The notes under the pieces: model-generated
Told to the model about the DNA's origin: nothing
The model's input: only the letters and a program-made list of their open reading frames with translations
Database searches by the model: none
NCBI RefSeq assembly: GCF_000247695.1
Contig: NW_004624734.1
Location: 7,458,690 to 7,522,689, forward strand
Length of the DNA: 64,000 nt
Reading direction: 5' to 3'
Source: Heterocephalus glaber
Taxonomy: Eukaryota; Chordata; Mammalia; Rodentia; Bathyergidae
Translations under genes and position numbers: made by a program
In this document: one piece after another, positions 44,980 through 56,465 of the stretch
Numbering within the stretch: the first letter of the stretch is position 1
Layout of the letters: the number at the start of each line of letters is the position of its first letter

Positions 44980-45135
44980 TGAGGTGCGGCTGGGTTCAGA
45001 TCCTGCCCCACTTCCGGCCACTACTCGACCCCTTGAACTTCCTGGTTTTTGTCTGGTAAAAGGGGAGCTATGCTAATAGGACCCACGCCACAGGGCTGCA
45101 TGCGGAGGAGGCAAGTGCCCAGCGGTGCAAGAGGC
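44980..45135 (+). repeat. MIR SINE fragment
   Basis: 'GTGCGGCTGGGTTCAGATCCTGCCCCACTTCCGGCCACTACTCGACCCC', 'AACTTCCTGGTTTTTGTCTGGTAAAAGGGGAGCTATGCTAATAGGACCC' matches the MIR 5' portion (tRNA-related head then core). Confidence 0.7.
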
Positions 45136-46915
45136 AGCATGCGGCAGTCGCCCGAGCGCAGCAGCTGCTGTGGGTAACTCTTCAGGAACGTGTGAGCACT
45201 GGCTTCCCCGTCCGAGGTCTTCCTAGCTCTGCAGGGAATCTCAGGCTGCTAAGGCAGGAAAAGCTTCCTTGCTCCTGTGATTCCTTTGTGACACATGACA
45301 TCAGGAAAAGAATCCCAGAGCTTGGAGCCAGGCCAGGGCTCGAACCTCCCCACTTCTCTAATTTTGCCTCAAAAATTTGGGCAAATTATTGAATGTTGTG
45401 GAGTCTCAGTTTCTCCAGCTGGAAAATTAGGACTTTCCTCTCTGCTTGATGGTTGCTGTGAAGGAAGAAAAGATTTGCTCACCCGTGGATCCACGGAGCT
45501 GAACGCTCTCTGAGCTCCTAATTTACACTGTGCACTGCTGCAAGGGCTGGGAACGAGATGGTGAATTCACAGGCCTGGTCCCAGGGCTCCCGGCTGGGGA
45601 GGTTTTGCAACCGTCTGTGTTTGAGCGGAACCCAGACACCCTTTGCAACCCACTCGCTTCCATGCTCCGGGAGGGACCTGTCCGCGCACCTCTGCTTCAG
45701 GGACACCTGATTCCTGAGCAGATGCAGGGGAGGCTCCTTGAGCATCGGGGTCCCCAGATGTCCCCAGTTCTCCTCAGGGTGGTCCCACACCTTCTGGACT
45801 GGACTTTCCTTGGGGCGCAAGCCAGCTCCAGGAACAGGAAGTGGGAATCCCTGCCCCAGCTCTCCAGGGACCACACCCATCCACACACAGGCCCATGAGC
45901 ACACACGCACACACAAACAGACTCTCGGGCGGACGCCCTGCACTGAGGCTCATGGGCGTCACTGAGCGTCCCTTCCCTGCAGAACCTCACTCAGTAAAGG
46001 CAGAGAATTCTGAGCATCTTGTTCTCCATGGGGCCCCCAGGTCCGCAGCAGAATCTAGCTCATAGTAGCTGCTTTACAGTTTATAACATTTTATAATTAC
46101 AGTTGCAGGAAAAGTGAGTAAGGAATGGACGGCACTCCTGTCGAGGAGGGAGGCTTTCCTCACTCAGTCTGAATCCAAAGCCAGTCTCTGACAGAGACCC
46201 TCAGAAACTCACCCACGACACCAGCCATTGGCGATCCCTGAGCCAATTACAACATCAACCACCACAAGGGGTTCCTCGGGACACTCGCCCCTGAGCCATC
46301 CTGCTGAAAGTGGTTCCCTGTCAGGTAACCTGGGGAACCGCTGATTGCAGGCAACCAGCCCCAAAGCCCGATCATCCAGTGTTGCAATGCACCCTCCCCT
46401 CCCCTCATTCCCCAGTGATGGATCCAGGAAGTCACTCCGGAAGTCCAACCTAGCCAGTGCCGGCCCCAGCTTCAGGGAAAGCTCACACGTGGAACAGCCC
46501 TGGGCTGCTCCCCTCAAGGGCCAAGGGCAGAGGACAGGACAGACCCCAGTGTGGTCCGTGCATGGCCAACCCTTGTTCAACAAAACTGTACCCTCCCTTG
46601 CGCGGCTTTTCCACAACTCTCATTTTGCCTGACGTGTTACACACGCTCTTGTCTACGAGCTTTGCTAGGGCCCTCCCCTCAGGAGACTAGGGCCTTCCTA
46701 GGGAAAAGCTGATGCTGTTTTGTTTCCTGCTTTAACCCCATGGCTTCCTGTATCGGGGACCCAGGACGGCGTTTGGCATTTCCTGGTGCTCAGGATTGGG
46801 GCGGGATGGCTTAGTCAGGAGCCCCACCTTCCAAGTTGGGGTGCTGCTTTCCACACAAGGAGGGAAACCTCACTTGGAGCCAGGCACTCCACAATTCTCC
46901 CTTCTCACCTCCCCG
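45136..46915. other. Unassigned sequence with a weak MIR-like segment
   Basis: 45330-45440 resembles MIR ('GGGCTCGAACC ... TTTGGGCAAATTATTGAATG ... GTCTCAGTTTCTCCAGCTGGAAAAT'). The rest is unassigned. Overlapping open frames to 141 codons occur on both strands. Confidence 0.45.
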
Positions 46916-46919
46916 TCTG

Positions 46920-47730
46920 ACCTGACTGAAGTTGCCTTTTATTTAAGTACTAGGCTCATTGTGATTTATAGAAAACTCAAAATAAAAGTGGCTGAAACAT
47001 ACAAGAATTTATTTTCTCCCTGAAAAGAAGGCCAGAATCAGTTAGCAGGGACTGTACAATAGGCAGAGGCCTCAGAAACCAGGCTCTATCCCTGTGTGTG
47101 GCTCCATTACCTGCCATGGCCCAAGATGGCTGTTGGGGCTCCAGCCTTCAAACTTGCCTTCCTGGCAACAAGACAAAAGAATAGGGTAGCAGACAAAAAG
47201 TTTTTACCTCCTACAAATTCAATTCCTTTTAAAGAGCTTTCTCAGAAATATAGAACTTTATCTTACATCTTATTGGCTAGAACTTAATCTTTTAGACACT
47301 TCAGTGGCAAAAAGGATAGATAATGTAGTCTTTATTCTAAGCAATAATTTACCCTTCTACATATCAGAGCTCAGTAACTAAAGAAAAAGGCTGATATGGA
47401 AATCAGGCAGGCATCTGCCTACAAAGGCTTTAGATTGCAAGAAACAGAACACCTGACATCCAGTCTTTATCCCTTCCTTAACAAAGCATCTGGGAAAACA
47501 TGGCTGGGTGCAATATCCAGACCCAGATTATATTCTGTCCTTTGTTCTGCCATCCTCAGGGTTGAGATATCAATTAAATGAGCTATTATTAAATGGACTA
47601 ATATTTGTGAAACACTTGACAAAGCTAAAGAAAAATAAAACAGGTTAAACGGAGCAACTCATAGTCACAAGATGACTGCCACAGCTCCAGACATCCCACC
47701 TTGCCTCTACACGGACATTTTATAAAGCAG
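46920..47730. repeat. Old interspersed repeat, class unclear
   Basis: The text includes 'ATACAAGAATTTATTTTCTCCC', 'CCAAGATGGCTGTTGGGGCTCCAGCC', 'CTTTTAAAGAGCTTTCTCAGAAATATAGAACTTTATCTTACATCTTATTGGCTAGAACTTAATC' and again 'CACAAGATGACTGCCACAGCTCCAGACATCCC' at about 47668. I recognise the style of a widespread old repeat (minus orientation likely) but cannot name it. Whether this is one element or two is unclear. Confidence 0.4.
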
Positions 47731-47929
47731 GAAAGGCAAGAAACCATTATTTTCTCCTTCTCAACAAAATGGCCACCTTCCCCAGAGGCCCAGCAGCTGA
47801 GCTGGCTTCGAAGTCGCAGAATCGACTTAAGTATGTGGCAGCTCCAGCACTGACTGGAAATTGCATCAAAAGTCCTCCTCTTCTGCATGAGGAACACTCG
47901 GTTCACTAGTCCCTGGGGGCCCAGGGGCT

Positions 47930-48320
47930 CCACCCGGAGTGTGTATGGAATTGTGCATTTTCACCTTGGCCCAAGCTTCCCAATTTGTCTTGTAATTTCA
48001 TTATACCTGGCGTCACACAGCGCAGACAGATTTCGCAGCTAACAGCCCGTTGCAGGGAACCGGCCTTGCGAACACAGCCCGCTCCGCCTGCTTTTCTCTC
48101 TTCAAATCCGATCGCTCCGCCCGCGTCTTGCACGGTTCACTGGTATTAATACCACTTGAGATGCTGCGGTGAACACCGCGTGATGGAAACTATTCCCCTG
48201 CCCTCTTGCCAGCAGCGAGCTTAATTAGGATTCAAGATCACGACCAAGAGCCCTTTCGGGCTCAGCTCCGTTCTGCTTTTGCATTTTGCAAGAGGAGCAG
48301 AAAGGGAATGGGTGTGCCCA
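47930..48320. promoter_or_regulatory. Candidate conserved element with CpG retention
   Basis: In 48001-48180 I count about 17 CpG at roughly 55% G+C, an observed/expected ratio near 1.2, while flanking DNA is CpG-poor. It includes a 14-bp perfect palindrome TGGTATTAATACCA at 48141-48154 and an inverted repeat GCGGTG-AA-CACCGC at 48166-48179, plus TTAATTAGG near 48222. No repeat family fits. This combination suggests an unmethylated regulatory element. Confidence 0.5.
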
Positions 48321-50685
48321 AGAGAGTCAGGGACACACAGACAGGGACAGACAGACAGGTGGCGGTGCAGGATGGGAGGAAGCCAGCACAGGAGACACGA
48401 AGTGAGCGGCAGCCCAGGACAGGAACAGACAGGGGCACAGTGACCCGGAAGTGGTTCCCACCGAGCGCAGAGGTCAGGAGTGGGCTTCCTGTCCCGGCTG
48501 GCAGGTGAGGAGAGGTCATGGCCCCCAGCATGTCCCGGGATGCTTCCCTGTCCATGAGGACCCTTTGGGGGACACATTTTGGATGCACACCGTGACACCT
48601 TGTTATTTGAGTCTCTGCAAGTTCACTTCCTCATCTGAGAGCAGCACTGGATCTTCCTGAGGCCTGGAAATAAGAAGGAGGAAAGCATCTGGTGTGGCCA
48701 ACACAGGTAGGGGGAGCTAAGTCCGAATCCCCTGGGTCTCTAGGTCACCCCAGAGACAACGTCCAAACACCTGGACACGGATACAACCAACAGGATACAA
48801 AGCTGTGTGTCCCCAGAATGGAAAATCTGTGCATGTGCGCACGTGTGTGTGTGTGTCCATGTGTGCACACTTGTGTAGTTAGAGAGAATGGTGGATGGAC
48901 AATATCCCAAGGCAGAGACGCTATGCACGGTACAATTGGGATCTTCCCATCCATTTTCTCGTTTGCCCTTTTCTGCACTTGGTGAATGCTCCTGGCCCGC
49001 GCTCATTACTCTTACATTCAGAAAATGCCGATAAATATTAAGCGGTGGCCACAAACTCAGGGTGTGCGAACCCCCTGCTCCCTCCGCCGCCTCCCACCGA
49101 GGGCAGGGTCTAAGTTCAGGCAGGGACCCGGAGCTTCCCCGTGGCACGTTAGTCATGTCAAGGGGGACAGGGACACTTCAAAGAGAAAGAGAAAAAACAC
49201 CTTTTAAAAAGCTCGAAGGAGTCAGGTTCCAAGAAAACCAGCTCACCAAGCACAACACACAGAAGAGGGAAAGGGAAGCCCCGCGCTGAGACCTACCTAT
49301 CGGTTGCCTGTGGCTGCCCAGTGAACCTCCTCAAAGCATACAGGCTCCAGCCGGCTTGGTCTGCTGTTCTCCGGAGTCGGGAATCCGGCTGGGCGGTTCC
49401 ACTCCCCCAAGTGGTGTCAACAGGCAGGCTGGGCCCAGGTCCACACGACCCTGTGCGTCTGTTGCCGAGGGTCCTCCATGCGGTCTCTTTCTGACTCACC
49501 TCATTTCATTGTTTAGCTTGAGCTCCTTTAGAGCCTGCAGCTGCCTCCTGCCCCTGGGACCCAAGACCAGAGCTGCTGGCATCTTAAGTGCCCTGCCCGG
49601 GACTGGGCACTGTTCCTCTGCCACCCTCAAACTGCAGCCCAGGGCCGGGCTCCATGACCAGAGAGGGAAAGAGATGCCACCTGCAAGTGGGATATCCCCG
49701 CACGGAGGGGTAGGGAGGGAATTGCACGTGGCCATTTGGAGACCAGCAGCCTCGAGGACTTCATCAGTCCATGATGGGAGAACAGCGACTTCCTCTCCTG
49801 CTACCTGGAGTCTAGGGGCAGGAGGCCAGCGCTGCGCTGGGCCCACGCTCTGACAGTCATCCGTCCTGACCCAGCTCCTTTGGTCCTCAGCATCCTCGCC
49901 TGCAGAATGGGCTGCTGCACGCAGCTGTGCCAAGTCAACAGGTTCGGCGGGCAGCACCGTCATCACCAGTTCTTTCCCCAGCCAGGGAGCCATGAAGCCC
50001 TTTCTGCGGAGCAGTGTGGGTTGGGCGTCAGACATTTGCCAGCAAGAGTCCTGGTTGGTACCGATTTCCGGACAGAGAGATGGGGAGGGGGAGGGGGAGG
50101 AAGAGGAGGAGGGGCTGAGGAGCACACGGAGGGAGGGAGGGAGGACACAGGGGCCCAAGAGCTCAGTCCTGGGCCACTGGCCCTGCTCAGTGCTGCATGG
50201 GAGCTCACACCCACCACTGCCTCCCCTTGACTTGCCACCTCCACCAGGGGACTCAGGCTCATTGGCTGCAGGAGATAAGAACAAGGCTCCTCATTGTCGT
50301 ATTATCAAGGGAAGTGGAAAATAAACAGGGCAAACACAACCCAAGTCATCAGAGCTAATTCCCTGGTCCTCCTAGCAGCACTGGGAAGTGCCGTGGCATT
50401 GGTGGTCCCTACTCTTTCATCAGCCTCCTAGCTGGTAATTACGCCCGGGTAATGGCTGCAAGTTACCTAGCTTAAAGATCGGAGACTCAGACTGGTGCCT
50501 GCAATCCTGAAATCTCTTACTTTGATCTGATTTTGCTTTGTTCTTGTCTAGTTCCAAATGTCCTAGCAATTCTCTCTTCCCGAAAGGAGCGAGGTTAATA
50601 GGGTATTGTAGGCAGTCAGGCACCCTGGCCCCAGTGTTTAGATAAGAAACGGTCTCCAAAAGGAAGTGGCCAGGGTTTGTCAGGC
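48321..50685. other. Unassigned sequence
   Basis: GC-rich, with a GGGGAG-type purine tract at 50080-50115. The window's longest gap-free open frame (262 codons, minus, 49496-50284) lies here; part of it is low complexity (Pro/Ser runs from the purine tract), no domain is recognised, and opposing-strand frames overlap it. I do not annotate it as a gene. Confidence 0.4.
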
Positions 50686-50689
50686 AGAT

Positions 50690-50830
50690 TTGACAGTGAC
50701 TTTGTCAGTCTGGCTGCAATACTGGGTGATAAGAGAGCTTCCCAAAATATTTGAAATTATCCAAAGCTTTCAACATACCTATGCTAATGTGCAGGCAACA
50801 GGGGAGGAATATTTTAATCAAGCAACATGC
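50690..50830. promoter_or_regulatory. Candidate conserved non-coding element
   Basis: Repeat-free sequence immediately left of the fold-back mariner. It contains GGGTGATAAGAG (GATA core), CCTATGCTAATGTGC (POU-like ATGCTAAT), TTTGTCAG and a TTTTAATCAAGC string. Small and speculative. Confidence 0.3.
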
Positions 50831-50974
50831 TAAAGGTACAAATTCATGTGCAGCTGTCTTTTATTCTTAAGGGTATACAAGGTGTGATCAAAAATATGGG
50901 GAATGTTGAAACCTTCGAAAATAGTGTTAGAGATATTGCCATCGATTCCCCTCAAAACACTCCCCGTTATTTCA

Positions 50975-51060
50975 TTTTTTTGGTACCAGGGATCGAACTC
51001 GGGTCCATGCGCTTGCGCAGCAGGCGGCGAAACCACTGAGCTAAATCCCCAGCCCTCCCA
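50975..51060 (-). repeat. ID SINE inserted in the left arm of fold-back mariner A
   Basis: Young GCGCAAGCGC-subfamily copy with A box AGCTCAGTGGTTTCGCC and B box GAGTTCGATCC, 3' tail A7. Flanks TTATTTCA (50967-50974) and TCATTTCA (51061-51068) form a target-site duplication with one mismatch. Confidence 0.92.
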
Positions 51061-51210
51061 TCATTTCAAACACACTTCCATGGTTATTTCTAATTGGAGG
51101 AAGAGCCAGAAGTCACACAGTGCCAGATCTGGTGAATAAGGTGACCTTCTTTATAACCCTGCCTTTCCATGGGATGGCACTCAGCAAAAGCAGCCTTCAC
51201 TGTATCTTTT

Positions 51211-51297
51211 GTGTGTGTGTGTGGTACCAGGGATCGAATTTGGGACCTAATGCTTTGAGGCAGGCGGCAGAACCACTGAGCTAAATCCCCGGCCCCG
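51211..51297 (-). repeat. ID SINE inserted in the right arm of fold-back mariner A
   Basis: Minus-strand ID with A box TTAGCTCAGTGGTTCTGCC. Its tail has become (CA)n on that strand. The direct repeat CTTCACTGTATCTTTT (51195-51210) and CTTCACTGTATTTTTG (51298-51313) marks the insertion. Confidence 0.92.
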
Positions 51298-51479
51298 CTT
51301 CACTGTATTTTTGACACTCATAAAAGAGGAATTTCAGAACTGCTTCGGGAAATGGCAAGAATAATGAGGTAAGTGAGTTTGAAGCAAGGGGGAGGATTTT
51401 GAGGGAGACTCATGGCAATGTGCTTTATACTGTAAAATATTTTTAATTAAACATTCACTGAATACTTGATCGCACCTCA

Positions 51480-53935
51480 TGTTTATGCATCCCAGGAATA
51501 CTGTTAAGTAGCTGGTGGTCACTTTTTATCCGAAGATGCCGTTATAATGAACACCACTAAGGCAGTTTCAGACTCTTAGACTGAGATTGCAGGTAGAGTG
51601 CCTGCCTTCCAGTCTTGGGGAAGGAGGGCTTCCTCTCCCACCTGACGGTCAGCAGTGCCCAGCAGCGGTCACAGGCAGTTTCCGCCACTGGCATTCCTGG
51701 CATAGCCCTGGTCAACCGGGGCTACTGTGGCTTGTTGGAGAGGCCACTGTGAAACTGTATTTTGTTCACAGATAAGAGAGTTTGACTACTGTGTTCTATC
51801 TCTGACTCAGGCTGCTGAGGCTTTGCTTCAATACCCCATAGAAGGTATGAAGTAGTGTTAAAAAATTAACCATCAATCACACGCAATTTAATATTGAGAT
51901 CGTGAACTTCAACATCTTCAATGTAGGGTTGAAGAGAGATTCGGAGAAGTGGCCAGCCCACACCTGCACAGGGAGGGAGTTGTCCTGTGACCCCACGGAC
52001 TTCCAGCCCAGCATCGTAGCTCTGACTTGAATGTGACCCCAGAACCCACACGCAGGAAACTTAATCCCCCAGACAACAGTGTTGGGGTGGTGCCTGCCCC
52101 AGGGTGCAGGGAGAAGAGCACTGGACCAGGGGCAGAACCAGCATGGGCTTGCTCTCCACCCTTGCCACCCAGGGTGAGCTCAGTGGTCTCCAGCTGTCTC
52201 CGGGCTCTCCTGTGGCCACGTCTCCATACCACATGCCCTCCGCGTGATCCTCCAGCTTCCCTCCCCTCCCCCCGCCGCTCATAATTAAGAAGCCGCCACA
52301 TGAGCATATGCGTACATCTATGCTGCATCAGAGTCTTTTTTTTTCTTTATGTGAACTATTTTGGCCTAATCCTTTTTTTTTTTTTTTTTCCAAAAAGAAT
52401 GGCTAATATTTCGTGGGGGGAGATAAGATCTTGCTTTAATACAGTTAGCTTCAATTGACCTTGAACTGAATCTACAAATTTCTTAGAGGTGACCTCTTCC
52501 TCAACGCTGGATACACGTTCACAAATAAATGAACTGAGAAGATTCCTATTTAGATAACTGGTCCAGAAGAGGATCCAAAATAAAGGCAGATGCCTAGGGC
52601 TCGGGAGGAGGTTGTGGGATCTTAGAATAACATAGGGTTTGAGAATGATGGAATCATGGAATCTTGGGGTTACAGGATCCGGAACAGGCTGGGACCCCTA
52701 AAATGAAATATTACAGATAACGAAGCCATTAGCTCCCTAAGGAAGGCTTATGCATCGGTCACCCCAGCACGGAGGCTGGCACGCAGTGGGCACATTGGAA
52801 TAATTCACAGTAAGTGAACAACTACATGTTCAGGAAGTAAGAGTGCAGAAAGCCAGAGAGAGAATCACCCATTTGTTCGCTCACTATTCATTCCCTCTGC
52901 AAAGCTACGCCCCACACCGACCCTGTGTTAGGCCCCGGGCAGCACAAGGGAGAAGCAGAAAAGCAGAAGCGCAGATCTTGCCCCTCGTGCCCATTCCTGG
53001 GCCCCCTGGGCTGCTCTTTAGGGAGCCCCGCCATGTTCTGGCCCAGCCAGGGCTGGCAGAGGGCTGGCACCCCAGGTTAGCAGTAGAGCTGGCTTGTCAC
53101 CGAGCAGAACAACCAGCTGAGCTTTCCCCAGCAACAGTAACAGAAGAAAAAGAAAACCATAAGGGGAGGGTAGGCCCCAATTTAACCATTTACGCTTCCC
53201 TTGCACAGAGTTACCAGTCCTGCCGAAAATGAGCATTCCTGTCTGCCGCTCTGTATGTACCAGGAGTGCGTTTTGTTTTGTGGTGGTGATTCCAACAAAG
53301 GTCAAAATGTAAAGGAATATAAATGTATGGATTCAAACAATCATCCCCCACTGACTCCAACTAACGGGTACCCTTGATGCCAACTCCAAGGTCCCCTTGG
53401 TGCCCAGCCCAGCTGAGTTTTGGGGAACATCATTGATCACCCATGAGGCAAAGATTTTGTTGCCAAACAGGTGTAGAAAATGCTGCTTCAAACTAAAGCT
53501 CAATGGGTTCCTTCACTGCAGGACTTCTCAGTGCATTTATTCCACCAAAGGCTACCATGAGTCTCAGCAGGGGAACATAGGATGCAGCCTTGTTCAAAAT
53601 AAGTTGAGCAGAGTCCTTTTGGATAAGCCCTGATCTGGTGCATTAAAAGCCAGCGGCGAGCAGATGAGGCCAATAAGCCACACACTCCCAGGATCCCAGA
53701 CAAATCTCGGGGATGCCCGTGCTCTCATCCCTGCTCCCCGCCAGTGTCCACCTGGGTGTGTGTCCAGCTGAGCTCCCCTGAACAACTGCCCATGTCTTCA
53801 AGGCACCCCTTCCTGGGCCCCCTCTGGCGGGCTCATCCCTGACTCCCAGGCATGAGTAGAGGGGTCACAGCAGAAAGGAGTATGGTGACTTGTGGTGGGG
53901 GACACATCCCATGGCCCAGCACGGGCAATCCTTGG
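51480..53935. other. Unassigned sequence
   Basis: A T16 run lies at about 52374-52389. 52010-52140 has weak MaLR-like text ('GAATGTGACCCCAGAACCCACACGCAGGAAACTTAATCCCC'), and 52720-52800 is weakly L2/MIR-like. No exon recognised. Confidence 0.4.
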
Positions 53936-53939
53936 TAGG

Positions 53940-54240
53940 GCGTTGGGGACTGCCAGGAAATTAAGATGGAGATGGAGACACGGAAGGGACTGACACCACG
54001 CAGAGGAATGGGGCTTTATCGAGCACAGAGCACTCAGCACGACATGGCGCACTATGGTCCCCCCTGAACACACTGTGGGGCTCACAGAGGGGCTGGGGCA
54101 GGGGTGCCGTGTGGCCCGGTGTCTCACCCAGTCCTTTCGTCCTTAGCTGGATGTCTTGTGGTCTGTCCAGCACAGGCCTGGCTCAGGGGCGCATCGGAGA
54201 TTCAGGACTACGCAAAGCTGGGCGGCTACAGAGCGGCCCC
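53940..54240 (-). mobile_element. Possible LTR 3' part
   Basis: The minus strand has TGTGCTCGATAAAGCCCCATTCC (GATAAAG as a weak polyadenylation signal near 54014-54024), followed by 'GTGTCAGTCCCTTCCGTGTCTCCATC', which resembles retroviral R/U5. No TATA box or clean TG...CA ends were found. Uncertain. Confidence 0.3.
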
Positions 54241-54789
54241 TCTTTTCTCTGACTCTTTATTCTAAGACACTTCCCTCACTTCCAGGGACTGAGGTGTCTG
54301 CAAAGCCTGGGCTGGGTCTTCGTGTCAGGGACCACAGGTTTTCTGCTGTGTTTTAGCCGCCTGAGTGAGCTGGCGGTGGGCAGCCCTCCCACAGGCTGCC
54401 ATGCTGTCCTCTCCTTTCGCTGTCCGGTCCCTGCAGAATTTGCCTGCTTTCACTCACACTCTGGTGCCCACCTTTGTGTCCCTGCCACTTAGACTAAAGT
54501 GCCCCCCGTGACTCACCATGTGGGGAACTGAGCCCCCCCATCTCACAGTCACGAATAAATATGTCTACCCTCAGTCCTCAGGCATAAAACAGTGCATTCA
54601 AAAACACATTTGAGCTGATATGGAGACTTCTCACATTCATTTACTTATTTGCCCATTTATTCATTCTGTGACGGAAAAATAGATACATGGTTTGCAGAGT
54701 TCCAGCCCCAGCATCACAGAGAGCACACGGACAGGTAAGTCCAGAGTGGAGAGACAGATCTCGGTAGCCACTTCCTTTCTCTGGGTCTG
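54241..54789. other. Unassigned sequence
   Basis: Nothing recognised. Confidence 0.4.
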
Positions 54790-54994
54790 TTTTATCTTTT
54801 GCACTACTAGGAACTGAACCCATGACCTTTGCGCTGAGCTGTATGTCCAACCCTTTTAAGTTTTTATTTAGTTAGTTATTTAAAGACAAGGTCTCACCAA
54901 GTGAGTAAGTTGCTCAGGTAGGGCTTGGACCTGTGATCCTCCTGCCTCAGCTTCCACAGTGCTTGGATGATAGGCATAGACCACCACACCTGGC
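54790..54994 (-). repeat. B1-dID dimeric SINE
   Basis: Minus-strand B1-like monomer ('GGCCAGGTGTGGTGGTCTATGCC' ... 'GGTGAGACCTTGTC'), a long AT-rich linker, then an ID-like monomer ('ACATACAGCTCAGCGCAAAGGTCATGGGTTCAGTTCC'). Moderately diverged. Confidence 0.8.
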
Positions 54995-55224
54995 CAATAT
55001 TCTCTCTTGTAAAGCTTTGGATGTTGAATTGAGCATTATATGCAAAATCAAAAGAAGAAAAGGAAAACAACTTTAAGCAGTCTGACAACTGGTGAAAAGA
55101 ATTATCATAAAGCTATGTAATACAATACAGCATCTTTGTCAAAATGATTTAGTTCAAGCGAACGATACGGGAAATGTTAATTTATTGCTAATATAACAAA
55201 ATTGTATTATAAAGACAAGTTATA
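54995..55224. other. AT-rich sequence, possibly LINE remnant
   Basis: Continues the AT-rich style of the region beyond 55320. No clear family. Confidence 0.3.
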
Positions 55225-55319
55225 GGCCCGGAGCTGTAGCTCCATGGTACAGTGCTTGCCTAGCATGTTCAAGGCCCTGAGTTTCATCCCCAGCACTGCA
55301 AAAAATTTAAAATAAATTA
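55225..55319 (+). repeat. ID SINE
   Basis: Plus-strand copy with GAGCTGTAGCTCCATGGTACAG (A-box region), degraded B box GAGTTTCATCCC, and an A-rich tail. The direct repeats AAGACAAGTTATA and AAAACAAGTTATA flank it. Confidence 0.88.
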
Positions 55320-56335
55320 AAAACAAGTTATAAACAGGAAAATATACTAAAACAATCACAGTCATGTTTAAGAATATGTAGGACATCATTTAACAAAAGA
55401 CTAAAAAGACAAATGACCAACTGTTAATAACTTATGTTTTGAAGGGAGGACTATAGGCAATTTCTAGTTTCTTCTCTATTTGCCATATTTTTCTAAAATA
55501 AAAATATCTTATGTTTATTTCAGAGGGAAAAACTTTTAAAAAAATTTTTAATCAAGAGATGGACACTTGTTGCCAAGGTCCCTGCCAGCCAGAACATTCT
55601 GATTGGTTTATTCAGCATGGATTTATTGAGCACCTACTGCACACCAGCGCCTCTGCTAGGCATCAGGGAAAAGTTAAAGGTTATCAAGATGCTGAACCTC
55701 ACAGTTTATAATCTAGAGGGCAATAAAGCCCATCTTACTCATTTCTAAACCCTTCTTCCGTGACTCAGTGCCCCAAACACAGCAGGTGCCCATTCCACAT
55801 GTGTTGAGCAAATGACAACTATAGTCACCTGGCTCCAAATCAAAGCAGAAGCGATGCCCAAGGCAAGGAGACACAGGGAACGGGGCTTCAGAGGAGAGAT
55901 CCAGAAGGGAATAAGCTCTGGAGTGGAGGTGTGCAGACTGAGCAGGGTCCCCCTGCCACTTCCGTGGGTCAGGCTTGGACAAGGACAGATGGGGACACCC
56001 ATTGGCTCACCTTGCCTCAACAGGGATGCCCTGGCTGTGGCTCCCAAGGGGACCCAAGAGGACCAGAGATGCCGGGGGTTACCAGAGGAGGTCAAGGACT
56101 CTAGTCCCCCCACCCACAGCGACCCCCTCGAGTCAGCATTGCTCGGTCATGAGAAGGCAGTTTGTGTCTTCCAAGCTGTCCTTCCACCTCAGGGACAGGT
56201 GACAAAGGCAGAGAGGCAGCTGCACCGTGGAATCCCATAGCCACACCTGGGATGTGCTCTTGTGCCGACTCCTCTGTGTGCTTGGTGCTGCTGATGCTCA
56301 GGTGGCTGCCCCAGGAGAGGGGAAGATGCACTCCC
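55320..56335. other. Unassigned sequence with MIR/L2-like text
   Basis: 55600-55680 has 'ATGGATTTATTGAGCACCTACTGCACACCAGCGCCTCTGCTAGGCATCAGGG' (MIR/L2-like). The remaining sequence has overlapping open frames to 142 codons without a recognised domain. Confidence 0.45.
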
Positions 56336-56465
56336 TTCATTAACAGCCAGAGCCAAATTGAAAACAGCTGCAAATAATTAAACAATTTAAGTGCTGTGAA
56401 AGAGGAATAATTTCTGTAGCCTCTGTAATAAATCTTACGCTGTCTCAGTCTCCACGGTGGACTTG
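56336..56465. promoter_or_regulatory. Candidate conserved non-coding element
   Basis: Contains AAATAATTAAACAATTTAAGTGCTG: a TAATTAAAC homeodomain/forkhead-like run next to TTAAGTGCT, an NKX2-like AAGTG core, and TGTAATAAATC further on. Short and speculative. Confidence 0.3.

Larger units (their letters stand above)
50878..51479. mobile_element. Fold-back mariner-derived element, copy A
   Basis: The ends are CAAGGTGTGATCAAAAATA (left) and the reverse complement of GATCGCACCTCA (right), i.e. mariner-type terminal inverted repeats beside TA (50876-50877) and a decayed TA. The right arm, in plus orientation, ends with the mariner transposase C-terminus: FQNCFGKW at about 51334-51357 and a later GG.DFEGD-like stretch. 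The left arm, read on the minus strand, carries the same terminal part (GTGTGTTTGAA ... TTTTGAGGGGAAT ... ATGGCAAT), so the arms are head-to-head copies of one 3' end. The transposase DDE-region motif PYSPDLAxxDF is encoded on the minus strand near 51120. Two ID SINEs interrupt it. Confidence 0.8.

Noticed and set aside
50080..50115. GGGGAG-rich tract as a G-quadruplex or origin
   Set aside because: Short and irregular. Some quadruplex potential exists but nothing beyond composition supports a function.
49496..50284. 262-codon open frame on the minus strand, the longest not crossing the gap
   Set aside because: It includes Pro/Ser/Gly-rich runs caused by a purine tract, has no recognisable domain, overlaps frames on the other strand, and has no visible splice or promoter context. 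GC-rich DNA gives such frames by chance. A BLASTP and transcriptome search would settle it.
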